A stretch of DNA of 64,000 nt, from the NCBI GenBank assembly GCA_030447415.1, contig JAUJOZ010000001.1, positions 124,001 through 188,000 of the forward strand. The letters are read 5' to 3'. The position numbers were made by a program, and so were the translations under genes. Positions 8,247 to 17,594 of the stretch are shown piece by piece (the first letter of the stretch is position 1; each line of letters starts with the position of its first letter). Source of the DNA: Thermomicrobiales bacterium (lineage in GTDB: Bacteria > Chloroflexota > Chloroflexia > Thermomicrobiales > UBA6265). The notes under the pieces are model-generated. The model saw only the letters and a list, made by a program, of their open reading frames with translations. It searched no databases and was not told the origin of the DNA.

Positions 8247-9485
8247 CTACGCCAGGTAAGCGGCGAAGGCCCAGCCGGCCGTCCCGTTGGACAAGACGGA
8301 GACGAAACCATTGGCACTCTCGCCGGTGAGTGTCACTGCACTGCCCAGCGGCATCACCAGGATGATGCGGTCGGCCAGGCTCGTACCGGCCCGCAGGTTG
8401 AGGTCGCTGGTGACGGTGCGGGTCATCCCGCTGGGATTTGTGCCGGTGGGCGTGCTGGTGGCGAGGTAGGTTGCCGCCGCCCAACCGTCCAGGCCGTTGA
8501 AATGGACGGTGAGGAAGCCGTCCAGCGACTCGCCGGTCAGCGTCACCATCGCGCCGTACGGCATCACCGCGAGGATGGGATGGCCGGTGCCGGGACCGGC
8601 CCGCAGATTGAGGTCGGATGTGGCGGTCGTGGTACCGCCCGGGTAGAAGTCCGGCGTAGGGGTCGGCGGCGGAGCAGGTGCGTCCTCACTCCGCAGGTAA
8701 GCGGCGAATGCCCAACCAGGTGTCCCGTCGAAGGAGACGGACACGAAGCCATTGGTGCTCTGACCGGTGAGCGTCACGGCGGCGCCCGGGGGCATGACGA
8801 GGAAGACGGCGTCGGCCAGACTCGGACCGGCGCGAAGGTTGAGATCGGTTGTCGTGATCGCGGTGGTCCCGCTCAGTGCTCCCTCGGGCGCGGGCACCGG
8901 CGCGAGCGTCAGCTGGTCGCCGCAGCGCGCGGCGTCGCCATCGGCCACGCCGCCGAAGACGGTCGTCCAGTACCAGCCGTAGCGGGAACCTTCGCCGTAG
9001 GCACGCCCGATCCCGATCGCCGCGAAGCCGGAGCGGAGCATGTTGCTGTTGTGGCCGGGGCTGGTGCGCCACAGCTCAAAGGTGCGTGCGGCGTCGGCGT
9101 AGCCCGCGGCGATGTTCTCGCCGCGGAGCGTGGCGTGGCCGTATCCGTGGTTGATCATGTTCTGCGAGAAGTCGGTCCCGTCGGCGAGGGTGTGACTAAA
9201 GTAATTCAGTTCCGCCATGTCGACGCTGTGGTGCTCGGCACCGGCGCCGAGTGTTTGCGTCAGCGTCAATGGTGCGAGGCCGTTCCGACCTCGATAGTCG
9301 TTGATGATGGCGAGGAACGCCTGCTCCTCGCCGTCGGCGCAGTAGCCGTCGGTGGCCGTATTCAGCGCGGCGGCCGGTGCCGGAGACGCGGGGGCGGCGC
9401 CCGCCCGCGACGTCGGTCCCCCAAGGGCGACACCGACCACCAGAGACCAGACCACCAGGGCCAGCGCGACCGATCGGCGCAACAT
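8247..9485 (-). CDS. Secreted CAP (SCP/PR1) domain protein with three SH3b repeats
   Basis: 412 residues from ATG at 9485. The signal peptide core is SVALALVVWSLVVGVAL, followed by an Ala/Pro linker. The CAP domain (about residues 45-165) shows SVDMAELNYFSHTLADGT, HATLRGENIAAG and LWRTSPGHNSNML, where the last His is the usual CAP signature. Three bacterial SH3 repeats of about 60 residues follow, each beginning DLNLRAG and ending GWA.AAYL, probably for cell-wall binding. The start was chosen because the longer reading adds a non-signal basic stretch. It likely acts outside the cell; a catalytic role is uncertain. Confidence 0.9.
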   Translation of the reverse strand: MLRRSVALALVVWSLVVGVALGGPTSRAGAAPASPAPAAALNTATDGYCADGEEQAFLAIINDYRGRNGLAPLTLTQTLGAGAEHHSVDMAELNYFSHTLADGTDFSQNMINHGYGHATLRGENIAAGYADAARTFELWRTSPGHNSNMLRSGFAAIGIGRAYGEGSRYGWYWTTVFGGVADGDAARCGDQLTLAPVPAPEGALSGTTAITTTDLNLRAGPSLADAVFLVMPPGAAVTLTGQSTNGFVSVSFDGTPGWAFAAYLRSEDAPAPPPTPTPDFYPGGTTTATSDLNLRAGPGTGHPILAVMPYGAMVTLTGESLDGFLTVHFNGLDGWAAATYLATSTPTGTNPSGMTRTVTSDLNLRAGTSLADRIILVMPLGSAVTLTGESANGFVSVLSNGTAGWAFAAYLA

Positions 9486-9857
9486 CGCCCGTCTCCCCTC
9501 CCGCCCGCCCGCCGCAGCGGCATGGCGAGGCGCCGCGGTGCACATCCTGGTGGATGGCGACCCGAGCTCGTCGGTTACGGTGCGGGGATGAAGCGGGACG
9601 GAGCAGCGGGCTCGCTTGACCCTGGAACCCTCCGCCAGGGGGCGAGCCGAACGCGCCTCTGCCCGAGGATGTCAGCGTTACGGCAACGATGCTACCCCGC
9701 GGACCCGATCGGCGCAACATGAGGCCATCGTCGATGCCGAGCCGGCGGGTGTTTTCCGGTGGGGATTAGACCGGATCGCCGTCGGGTCCAACGTCTCGGC
9801 GGAAGGCCCAGTTAGCGACGTGGCACCATCCGGTCGCCTCGCAAACGCCGAACGCGG
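9486..9857. other. Intergenic region, no gene seen
   Basis: Lies between the start of the CAP gene and the end of the E2 gene, both on the minus strand. It must hold the CAP gene promoter. Open frames here are short and compositionally non-coding. Confidence 0.5.
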
Positions 9858-11393
9858 TCAATAGAGTGACAGCCCCTCATCGACGTTCTCCAACCAGGCC
9901 TTGACCTGCTGGAGGAAGCGGGCGGCGGCAAGGCCGTCGAGGACGCGATGGTCGATGCTGAGGGACAGGTTCATCATGGAGCGGATGCCGATCATGTCGT
10001 CGATCACGACCGGGCGCTTCACGATTGCCTCGGTCGAAAGGATGGCGGCCTGTGGCTGGACGAGGATCGGGGTCGAAACGAGGGAGCCGAAGGTGCCGGG
10101 GTTGTTGACCGTGAAGGTGCCGCCGACGACATCGTCCGGCGCCAAGGTTCCGGACCGCGCCTTGGCGGCGAGCTCCGCCACCGCGTGCATGAGGCCGGCC
10201 AGGCTGAGGCGGTCGGCGTGCTTAATCACCGGCACGACCAGCCCGTCCTCCAGCCCGACGGCAACGCCGACGTTGATCGCCCCGCGCTGGACGATCCGCC
10301 CCCCCGGCTCGTCCCAGACGGCGTTGAGCCGCGGTTGGTCGCGCAGCGCGGTCGTGGCCGCCTTGATGGCGAAGGGAAGGTAGGTGAGATCGATCCCTTC
10401 CCGCCGACGGAACGCCTCCTTGTGCGCCGTCCGGTAAGCGACGACCCGCGTCATGTCGACTTCCATGACCACCGTGACGTGCGGCGCCGTCCGCTCCGAG
10501 CGGACCATGTGCTCGGCGATCGCGCGTCGCATCGGGGTGAGCGGAACCACCACGTCGCCGGGGGCAGGCTGGACAGATTGAGGGCTGGAGGCTGGGGGCT
10601 GGGACCCGACAGCAGCCGGCATAATCGGGGCCGGGGCCGCGGCCATCGGCGTGGCGGGCGTGATAGGCGCCGCGGGTGGAGACGGAGACCAGGTGGCGAG
10701 CCCGTCCCGCGTGGGAACTGACTCCGGCGGCGCGCCGGCCGTCTCTTGCAGCGCCTCGGTGACGGTTGCGTCGGCGGCCGCCTCATCCGTCACGGACGGC
10801 GCGGTTGGTGCGGTCGCCAGGTACGCCAGGATGTCCTGCTTCGTGACGCGGCCGTGGATGCCGGTGCCTGGAACCTGGGCGAGCTCGATGCCGTGCTCTT
10901 CGGCGATCCGGCGCACCGCGGGGGACGAGCGGGCGCGCAGCAGCGCCGCCTCGTCCGCGATCTCGCCCTTGCGGCGGAGGCCCATGACGGTGCCCGGGTC
11001 TGCGGACGACGTAGATGCCTGCGACGGGAACGCGGCAGGCTGGGCCCGGCTCTCGGCATCCCCGCGGGCGGCCGACTTGGTCCCGCTCCCCGGCGCCCCG
11101 CTGTGAATCGCCAGATCCTGCCCGCCCGACTCGTCGATCAGGCAGAGGCCGGCGCCGACGGGCACCGTCGTATCGGGCTCGACCAGGATCGCGACGAGGA
11201 CGCCACCGACCGGAGCGGGGATCTCGGCGTTGACTTTGTCCGTGACGACCTCAACCAGCGGCTCGTACTTCTCGACCCGGTCTCCGATCCCCTTCAGCCA
11301 GGTCCCAATCGTTCCCTCGGTCACGCTTTCGCCGAGCTGCGGCATCGTGATCGTTGTCGCCACCCCGGCGGCGGCAGCGGTCTCGGTCACCAT
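9858..11393 (-). CDS. Dihydrolipoamide acyltransferase (E2) of a 2-oxoacid dehydrogenase complex
   Basis: E2 core that transfers the acyl group from lipoyl-lysine to CoA. The N-terminal lipoyl domain carries the lipoylated Lys53 in VVTDKVNAE. An Ala/Pro linker is followed by a peripheral subunit-binding domain (SSPAVRRIAEEHGIEL to RVTKQDILAYLA). A second long Pro/Ala linker leads to the catalytic domain, with the active-site HRVLDG in LSIDHRVLDGLAAARF. ATG at 11393 was chosen because GGAGG lies about 10 bases upstream; GTG at 11411 is the alternative. It is the last gene of the lpd-E1alpha-E1beta-E2 cluster; RFTPHSSDDDD in the E1alpha neighbour points to the branched-chain type. Confidence 0.93.
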   Translation of the reverse strand: MVTETAAAAGVATTITMPQLGESVTEGTIGTWLKGIGDRVEKYEPLVEVVTDKVNAEIPAPVGGVLVAILVEPDTTVPVGAGLCLIDESGGQDLAIHSGAPGSGTKSAARGDAESRAQPAAFPSQASTSSADPGTVMGLRRKGEIADEAALLRARSSPAVRRIAEEHGIELAQVPGTGIHGRVTKQDILAYLATAPTAPSVTDEAAADATVTEALQETAGAPPESVPTRDGLATWSPSPPAAPITPATPMAAAPAPIMPAAVGSQPPASSPQSVQPAPGDVVVPLTPMRRAIAEHMVRSERTAPHVTVVMEVDMTRVVAYRTAHKEAFRRREGIDLTYLPFAIKAATTALRDQPRLNAVWDEPGGRIVQRGAINVGVAVGLEDGLVVPVIKHADRLSLAGLMHAVAELAAKARSGTLAPDDVVGGTFTVNNPGTFGSLVSTPILVQPQAAILSTEAIVKRPVVIDDMIGIRSMMNLSLSIDHRVLDGLAAARFLQQVKAWLENVDEGLSLY

Positions 11394-11495
11394 CGTGGCA
11401 GTTTCCTCCACGGCGCTGGGTCATGGGTCTCGGGCCGTGGGCAGGGATCGGGGTTCGGTCCCCGATCCCTAACATCCAGCACCCGGGTCCCACGC

Positions 11496-12542
11496 CTAAT
11501 AGGCGAGCAGGCGGCGCAGGGCGGCGCCGATCTTCGCGGCGTCGACCATGAAGGCGTGCTCGAGCGGCGGGCTGAACGGCATCGCGGGGACGTCCGGAGC
11601 GGCGAGGCGCATCACCGGGGCGTCAAGGTGGGTGAAGGCCTCCTCCGCGATCACGGCGGCCACCTCGCTCGCCACGGAGCAGAGGCGGTTTGCCTCGGTG
11701 ACGACCAGCGCCTTGCCGGTCTTTTTGGCGGAGGCAACGATGGCCGCCTCGTCGAGTGGCTTGAGCGAGCGCAGATCGAGGATCTCGACGCTGGCGCCCG
11801 TGTCGGCCGCCACCTCGGCGGCCGCCTTCTCCGCCTCGTGGACCATCATCCCGTAGGTGACGATCGTGGCGTCGGTCCCCTCCCGGACTAGTCGGGCCTT
11901 GCCGAGCGGCACCTCGTGGTCCCCACCGGGAACGGGTCCCTTGATCAGCCGGTACATCCGTTTGTGCTCCAGGTAGAGCACGGGGTCCTCGTCGCGGAGC
12001 GCGGTCCGGAGCAATCCCTTGGCGTCGGCCGGAGTGGCCGGGGCGACGATCTTCAGCCCAGGGGTGTGGACGAAGACCGCCTCAATGCTCTGGGAGTGGT
12101 AGAGGGCGCCGTGGACGCCGCCACCGTAGGGCACGCGGATGACCATGGGACACGACCAATCGTTATTGGAGCGGTAGCGCAGCCGGGCTGCCTCGTTCAT
12201 GATCTGGTCCATCGCCGGATGGATGAAGTCGAGGAACTGGATCTCCGCCACGGGCCGCAGCCCGTTGAGCGCCATGCCGATCGCCGTGCCGATGATCTGT
12301 GACTCGGCCAATGGCGTGTCGATCACCCGAGCGTCGCCGAACTCGTCGAGGAAGCCGGCGGTGACGCGGAAGACGCCGCCGCGCCGCCCCACATCTTCCC
12401 CGAGCAACACGACCCGCTCGTCGGCCCGCATTGCGTCCCGCAGCGTCTCGTGGATCGCCTCGATCAGCGTCTTCTGGGTCGTCGCGTCGGCTCCCGCCGT
12501 CGCGACCTCGACGGCTTGGGTGCGCTCCATCGTCTGGACCAT
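11496..12542 (-). CDS. 2-oxoacid dehydrogenase E1 component, beta subunit
   Basis: 348 residues. Features are LLGEDVGRRGGVFRVTAG, DTPLAESQIIGTAIGMAL, EIQFLDFIHPAMDQI and, in the second half, SVEILDLRSLKPLDEAAI. With E1alpha it forms the thiamine-diphosphate heterotetramer that decarboxylates the 2-oxoacid and acylates lipoyl-E2. AGGAGG is 8 bases upstream of the ATG. It lies 131 bases after E1alpha and 102 before E2 on the same strand, so the four genes are probably one operon. IHPAMDQIMNEAARLRYRS is typical of the BCKDH/PDH beta family. Confidence 0.94.
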   Translation of the reverse strand: MVQTMERTQAVEVATAGADATTQKTLIEAIHETLRDAMRADERVVLLGEDVGRRGGVFRVTAGFLDEFGDARVIDTPLAESQIIGTAIGMALNGLRPVAEIQFLDFIHPAMDQIMNEAARLRYRSNNDWSCPMVIRVPYGGGVHGALYHSQSIEAVFVHTPGLKIVAPATPADAKGLLRTALRDEDPVLYLEHKRMYRLIKGPVPGGDHEVPLGKARLVREGTDATIVTYGMMVHEAEKAAAEVAADTGASVEILDLRSLKPLDEAAIVASAKKTGKALVVTEANRLCSVASEVAAVIAEEAFTHLDAPVMRLAAPDVPAMPFSPPLEHAFMVDAAKIGAALRRLLAY

Positions 12543-12673
12543 TCATGCGCCTCCTGGAACGGTAGGTCTGGAGAGCGAGCCAACCGGGACGGCGGACCCC
12601 CGCCCGGCGACCGAGGAGGCGAGGAGCCAGGCCGCCCAGGCGCCAGACTCACGCAGTCCTCGGACCGCTGTTC

Positions 12674-13825
12674 TCAGCCCTCGGCGTAGACGTGGCGGTC
12701 GAAGGTGGCCGGGTCGGGGAAGGGCGCCTGCTCGGCCGCCTCGGTGGCCGCGTCGACTTCACGCTTGATCGCGTCGCGGATCTCGGCGATCGCGGTGTCA
12801 TCGAGCACGCCCACCTCGCGCAGTCGCCGCTCGAACAGGGGGACCGGGTCCTTCGCCTTCCAGACCTTGACCTCCTCCTGGTCGCGGTAGGTGCGGTCGT
12901 CATCGTCGGAGGAGTGGGGGGTGAAGCGGTAGACCTTGGCCTCGACCAGTGTCGGTCCCTCGCCCCGGCGGGCGCGGTCGGCCGCCGCCTTGACGGCGCC
13001 GTAGACCGCCAGCACGTCGGTTCCGTCGACGACGACGCCGGGGAAGCCGTAGGCAGCGGCGCGGTCGGCGACGTGGTCGATCGCCATCTGCAGCGCCTGC
13101 GGGACCGAGATCGCGTAGCGGTTGTTCTCACAGAAGAAGATGACCGGCAGCTTGTGGATGCCGGCGAAGTTGCACGCCTCGTGGAAGTCGCCCTTCGACG
13201 AGCCGCCCTCGCCGAAGGCGGTGAGGGAGACCTGCCCGCTCCCGCGTAGCTTGGCGGCGTACGCGGTGCCGGTGGCCTGCGGGAGCTGAGTGGCAACGGG
13301 GCTGGAGGCGGAGACGATCCGCAGCCGCGACGAGCTGTAGTGCGCGGGCATCTGGCGAGCGCCGGAGGTCGGCTCACCCGCCTTGGCCGTCGCGCTCAAC
13401 ATAATATCGTGCGGCGTGAGGCCAAAGGCCATACAGAGGGCCAGGTCTCGGTAGTAGGGGAGGATGACGTCCCGGCTCCGGTCGAGGGCGAAGGCGGCGC
13501 CGATCTGGGCGCCCTCGTGTCCCTGCCCCGACACGACGAATGGGGCGCGGCCGGCCCGGTTGAGCTGCCACATCCGCTCGTCGACCGCCCGTGCCATCGC
13601 GAGCGCGCGGTACATCTCCCGCAGCGTGGCATGGTCCACACCGGCGTCGCCCTCGGAGGGCGGGACCGTCGTCGCGGTGATCGTGCCCTTGCCGAGGTCA
13701 AGGTGGCCGGGGGCCGCCCGGTCGCCTTGGGCAGTCGCCGCGCCGTTGCCCGGCTGAACCTGTCCGTTCGGTTCAAACGCGTCCTGGACGGCGTCGTCCG
13801 GGGCGAGGGTTCTCTCGGTCGCCAT
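12674..13825 (-). CDS. 2-oxoacid dehydrogenase E1 component, alpha subunit (branched-chain type)
   Basis: 383 residues with a Gly/Pro-rich N-terminal extension of about 70 residues. TPP binding is indicated by FGEGGSSKGDFHEACNFA and ending FFCENN. The phosphorylation-loop equivalent reads RFTPHSSDDDDRTYR, a pattern characteristic of branched-chain 2-oxoacid dehydrogenases rather than pyruvate dehydrogenase. GAGGAG precedes the ATG. It is expected to act on the 2-oxoacids of Val, Leu and Ile, giving branched acyl-CoAs. Confidence 0.93.
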   Translation of the reverse strand: MATERTLAPDDAVQDAFEPNGQVQPGNGAATAQGDRAAPGHLDLGKGTITATTVPPSEGDAGVDHATLREMYRALAMARAVDERMWQLNRAGRAPFVVSGQGHEGAQIGAAFALDRSRDVILPYYRDLALCMAFGLTPHDIMLSATAKAGEPTSGARQMPAHYSSSRLRIVSASSPVATQLPQATGTAYAAKLRGSGQVSLTAFGEGGSSKGDFHEACNFAGIHKLPVIFFCENNRYAISVPQALQMAIDHVADRAAAYGFPGVVVDGTDVLAVYGAVKAAADRARRGEGPTLVEAKVYRFTPHSSDDDDRTYRDQEEVKVWKAKDPVPLFERRLREVGVLDDTAIAEIRDAIKREVDAATEAAEQAPFPDPATFDRHVYAEG

Positions 13826-14104
13826 TGACCGCTCCTCTACTCCTTCGCGAGCTCCCAGCTCCTGGCCCGGTCATGGTCACCCGCAGCCGCGGCGTGGCGG
13901 CGCGGGCTGCTACGCCCATTATGAACCATGGCGGGCGGAGAGGAGCGGCCGCGAGGCGTCGAGGCGCGCGACATTAACGGCGCCTCCTGGGCCGCCAGCC
14001 GGTCGAGTAGCCCCACTTGCCGGTCGAGCTGCGTCGCCAGAGGCCGCGATGGTGAAAGGGCTTCACCCTTTGCATGCTGGGCGGAGTTGCGGCGTTGGGA
14101 CGGG

Positions 14105-14130
14105 GAGGGGCGTCGCACGAGGCGCCCCTC
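14105..14130 (-). terminator. Hairpin downstream of lpd
   Basis: GAGGGGCG at 14105-14112 pairs with CGCCCCTC at 14123-14130 over a 10-base loop. It lies 33 bases past the lpd stop, in the 337-base gap before E1alpha. No U-run follows, so it could be an attenuator or an mRNA stabiliser that adjusts expression within the operon. Confidence 0.35.
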
Positions 14131-14162
14131 GCGCCGTTCTCCCCGACTGTTCGACCCTTCGC

Positions 14163-15656
14163 CTAGATGTGGATGGGGTGACCGAGCAGATCGTGCGCCG
14201 CCTCGCCGAGAACTTCGGAGACGGTCGGGTGCGGGTGGACGTTGAGGGCGATCTCCATCGCCGTGCTGTCCAGCAGCCGGCCGAGCGCCGCCTCGGCGAT
14301 CAGCTCGGTGGCGTGCGGGCCAATGATGTGGACACCGAGCAGGTCGTCGGTCTCGGCGTCGGACACCATCTTGGTGAAGCCGTCCGCCTTCCCCTCGATC
14401 ACCGCCTTGGCGTTCGGGCGCATTGGGAAGCGGCCGACCCGGACCGTGTGTCCGAGCTTCTCTGCCTCCCGCGCCGTCAGGCCAACGCTTCCGATCTCCG
14501 GCTCGCAGTAGGTGCAGCACGGGGAGTTGAGGATGTCGAGCGGATACGGATTGTGGTCGCAGATGTGCTCGACGGCGATGATCCCCTGGTGCATTGCGGT
14601 GTGGGCCAGGAGCTGCTGCCCGTTGACGTCGCCGATGGCGTAGACGTGCTCGACGTTGGTCCGCATCATCGGGTCGACCGCGTCGCCGATGGCGTAGACG
14701 TGCTCGACGTTGGTCCGCATCATCGGGTCGACCGGGATGTATTCCCCTTCGGTCTTGACCCCAACCTCCTCCAACCCGATGTCCTCGATGTTGCCCTGGC
14801 GGCCGATGCCGACGAGCAGGACCTCGGCCTCGACCACCCGCTCCTTGCCCTTGCTGTCGGTGAGGCGCATCGTTACGCCGTTGTCGGTGACGTCGATGTC
14901 CTCCGCGGTCGGGCGCGCATCGGGGGCCAGATCCATCTTCTGGCGCTGGAAGGCGCGGGTCAGGTGCTCGGAGATCTCGTGGTCCTCCTGCGGCACGATC
15001 CGGCCGACGAGGGTGACCTTGGCGCCGTAGCGATGGTAGGCCGAGGCCCACTCGACGCCGGTGGCGCCGCCGCCGCGGACGATGAAGCTCTTCGGCAGGT
15101 GCTCCAGCACCACGGCGTGGTCGGAGTTGATGACCCGGACGCCGTCGTAGGGAACCCCCTTGATCGGGCGCGGGCGGGAGCCGGTGTTGATGATGACGTC
15201 GCGCGCCTGGAGGGTGAAGACCGGACTCCCGTCGTTCGGCGTCACCTGGACGGAGGTCGGACCGAGGAGCCGGCCACGACCCATGTAGACGGGGATGCGG
15301 TGCTTCTTGTCGAAGAGATAGAGGAGGCCGCGGTACTGGCCGTCGACGACCTTGAGCGATCGGCCGAGGGCCGTCTCGTAGTTGAACGACACGTCGCCGC
15401 CGACGTCGATCCCGAATTCCTTGGCCTTCTTGACTTCGTCGAAGACATCGGCCGACTTCAGAAACGCCTTGGTCGGGATGCAGCCACGGTGGAGGCAGGT
15501 GCCGCCGAGCTTGAGCTCTTCGACGACGGCGACGTTGAGGCCAAGCTGCTTGGCGCGGATGGCGGCGACGTAGCCGCCCGTTCCCCCGCCGAGGAGGACG
15601 AGGTCGTACTGGTGCTGAGACTGCTGGTCCTGAGCGGGGTCGGCCATTGAAGTCAT
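14163..15656 (-). CDS. lpdA: Dihydrolipoamide dehydrogenase (E3) with an internal 18-residue duplication
   Basis: FAD-dependent enzyme that reoxidises dihydrolipoamide with NAD+. The FAD-binding GGGTGGYVAA is near the N-terminus and the redox-active disulfide is Cys54/Cys59 in GGTCLHRGCIPTK. The dimerisation domain closes with HVHPHPTVSEVLGEA, providing the catalytic His-Glu. An exact tandem duplication repeats VDPMMRTNVEHVYAIGD, the segment containing the second FAD-contacting GD motif. Length is about 497 residues, roughly the duplication longer than usual. The start is ATG at 15656 or 15647, both close to AGGGAG. It is the first gene of the dehydrogenase cluster. Confidence 0.92.
   Translation of the reverse strand: MTSMADPAQDQQSQHQYDLVLLGGGTGGYVAAIRAKQLGLNVAVVEELKLGGTCLHRGCIPTKAFLKSADVFDEVKKAKEFGIDVGGDVSFNYETALGRSLKVVDGQYRGLLYLFDKKHRIPVYMGRGRLLGPTSVQVTPNDGSPVFTLQARDVIINTGSRPRPIKGVPYDGVRVINSDHAVVLEHLPKSFIVRGGGATGVEWASAYHRYGAKVTLVGRIVPQEDHEISEHLTRAFQRQKMDLAPDARPTAEDIDVTDNGVTMRLTDSKGKERVVEAEVLLVGIGRQGNIEDIGLEEVGVKTEGEYIPVDPMMRTNVEHVYAIGDAVDPMMRTNVEHVYAIGDVNGQQLLAHTAMHQGIIAVEHICDHNPYPLDILNSPCCTYCEPEIGSVGLTAREAEKLGHTVRVGRFPMRPNAKAVIEGKADGFTKMVSDAETDDLLGVHIIGPHATELIAEAALGRLLDSTAMEIALNVHPHPTVSEVLGEAAHDLLGHPIHI
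14627..14734 (-). repeat. Exact 54-bp tandem duplication inside lpdA
   Basis: 14627-14680 and 14681-14734 are identical over 54 bases. The unit is a multiple of three and keeps the frame, adding 18 residues that contain the AIGD motif of the FAD domain. It could be real slippage duplication or an assembly artefact. Confidence 0.95.
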
Positions 15657-15922
15657 CACTCCCTGGTGTGTCGGTTTGGTGGTCGCGCGCCGCCGGCGGC
15701 ACCCGGACGAGCCGGAGGGCGCCGGCAACCGCCCCGGTCCGTCGGAGCTCGGCCGCGCGGAGGATACCCAGTCGAAGTATACGACGCCCTCGGTACGGCA
15801 AAGCCGCCACGACCGTGCTCGGTCGATGGGCGAACGCATCTTCCCGTTGAGCGTCCGACCCGTTAGGCTTCTCGCGCCGCCGCCCGCGCGTCTATCCGAC
15901 CAAGGTCGAGGAGGATCTGGAG

Positions 15923-16717
15923 ATGGAGACCGCCAATGTCGTCACCGCGGGGAGCCCGCTCCCCGACCTCGTCCTCCCCCGCCTCGACGGCGGCGAACTG
16001 CGCTTGGCGGACCTCCGCGGAACGAAGCTGCTCCTCTTCTTTTGGGGCTCGTGGTGAGGCTGCCGCGAGCAGCTGCCCGGGTGGCAGCGGTTCTGGGAAG
16101 CGCATGACGCGAGTGACTTTGCGTTGGTCTCGGTGGCGGTGGAGCACCTGGGCGCCGACGCCGCGCGTGGGTTCGTCGAGGCGGCCGGCGCCGCGTTTCC
16201 CACGGTCGTCGACGAGCATGGTATCTCCAGCGAGCGATTCGGCTTCAAGGTCGTGCCGAATGGCGTGCTCGTGGACGAGGACGGGACCATCCGCTATGTC
16301 AAAGAGGGCGGGTTCTCAGTCGAGAACGCTGAGGACGTGGCGACGGTGGAGCGGTTTCTCGGCGGGGAGGATCCTGGGATCGCGGAAAGCGGCCGGGCGG
16401 CGTACGCGCTCGGTCCGGTCGAGCGGGAGCTAATCGCGACGAGGGTGCGACTCGGCCGGATGCTCGTCGCGCAAGGCCGGCGCGCCGAGGCGGTGGCGGA
16501 GTGGCGGGGAGCGCTCCGGCTCGACCCCGAGAACTTCGTGATCCGCAAGCAGATTTGGGCTGCCGAGCACCCCGAGAAGTTCCACCCGACGATTGACTTC
16601 GACTGGCAGCGGGAACAGCTCCGCAAAGAGCGGGAAGAAGAGGTCGCCCAGGGCATCTGCGGGCCGGACGGCTGCCCGGTGCCGCGGCGCCCTCGACCCG
16701 CGACCGGTCCGTCGTAG
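15923..16717 (+). CDS. Redoxin/TlpA-like protein with TPR tail; probable selenoprotein (in-frame TGA at codon 45)
   Basis: The 264-codon frame is open except for one TGA at 16055-16057. Translated through, the active site reads FFWGSW-U-GCREQLPGW, so U replaces the first Cys of the thioredoxin WCxxC motif (one residue shorter: UxC). Downstream the thioredoxin fold continues (FALVSVAVEHLG, AFPTVVDEHG, KVVPNGVLVDEDGTIR with the cis-Pro). A TPR-like helix pair follows (LGRMLVAQGRRAEAVAEW) and a tail with CGPDGCP. The start ATG 15923 is preceded by GAGGAGGATCTGGAG. Gene callers would report only the part from about 16124. It is likely a cytoplasmic thiol/peroxide redox enzyme. The alternative is a nonsense-mutated Cys protein. 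Confidence 0.8.
16055..16088 (+). promoter_or_regulatory. Candidate Sec codon (TGA) and bacterial SECIS-like hairpin
   Basis: TGA at 16055-16057 is followed 14 bases later by a perfect 6-bp stem: GCTGCC (16072-16077) pairs with GGCAGC (16083-16088) around the 5-base loop CGGGT. The loop begins 20 bases after the TGA and contains G residues and a U, as in bacterial SECIS loops recognised by SelB. The hairpin is inside coding sequence, as expected in bacteria. Function is inferred. Confidence 0.6.
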
Positions 16718-16769
16718 CTCGCGGTCAGCCCGTCTTCGGCGGAGTCCGGCAGGATGCAGAGTATGGCCG

Positions 16770-17499
16770 TCACGATTCCCGGTGTTCGCCCTCGGCGGCC
16801 TCGTCGGCACTAGGCGTCTCCGCGGCGTCGGGCGTCTCGACGATCGCGCGCTCGGTGAGGTGCACCTGTTCGCGGCGCACCGAGCCGGCCGTCGACACGG
16901 TCCGCTCGAACGCCTCTTTAGAAATTTCAATCTCTTCTGCGACGCGGACCTGCTTCTCGACGATGAGCTCCTCGGCCCGCAGTGGAACGTCAAACGTCTC
17001 CTCCCGGAACGCCACGCCCTCCACCGGCGCGGGCCTACCGACGGCTGCCGAGCCGGCGGAGGCGTCCGCCGCCGGGTCGTCGCTCGCAACCTCGTCCCGG
17101 ACCACCACGACATCGGCGCCGACCGTGAGTACCTGCTCGAAGGGGATCACGGTCGGCTTCTTGAACAGACCCGCGCCGATCTCCAGCCCGGTCAGCTGGA
17201 ACGTTTCCTCGTCGAACTCGACTCCGACGACGTGGCCGAGGGACATGCCGCCTTCGGTCAATACCTGCCGCCGCGTCAACTCGTCGAGGCCGACGAGCTC
17301 GGTGTAACGGGCGCTCGTCGCGGCGCCGCGCACCGCCGCCCGACTAGCGATGGCCAGCACGTCCGGACCGAGGGTGTCGACCTCGGTCGCGTCGATCATC
17401 GGTGACGACTCCGGGCGCAGGGCATAGGCCCGCTCCAACTGTCCCAGCCCCGTCGGAGGTGGAGACGACGTCGACGCCCGTCAGTTGCTTGTCGTTCAC
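16770..17499 (-). pseudogene. PRC-barrel plus DUF2382 stress-type protein, frameshifted near the N-terminus
   Basis: A good start (GTG 17499 with GAGGAGG 8 bases upstream) gives VNDKQLTGVDVVSTSDGA, and the frame is then lost at about 17440-17450. The other frame continues LGQLERAYALRPESSPMIDA through a PRC-barrel (GHVVGVEFDEETFQLTGL) and a C-terminal DUF2382 region with EEEIEISKEAF-like repeats that resembles general stress proteins. A single indel explains the break, so this may be sequence error rather than decay. It probably associates with the envelope or with stress survival, by family analogy. Confidence 0.7.
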
Positions 17500-17594
17500 C
17501 GTGCCTCGCCTCCTCTGTCGGATCCGCCCGGTGCGCCGCGCGGACCGGAACCGCCCAGCGCATCACCCCTCGAGATGCAACCGGCGTGCCGTCG

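Noticed and set aside
13837-15810. 657-codon frame overlapping lpdA on the same strand in another frame, and a 533-codon frame on the plus strand
   Set aside because: Both are Arg/Pro- or Val/Asp-rich shadows of the conserved lpdA frame; no motifs or ribosome binding sites.
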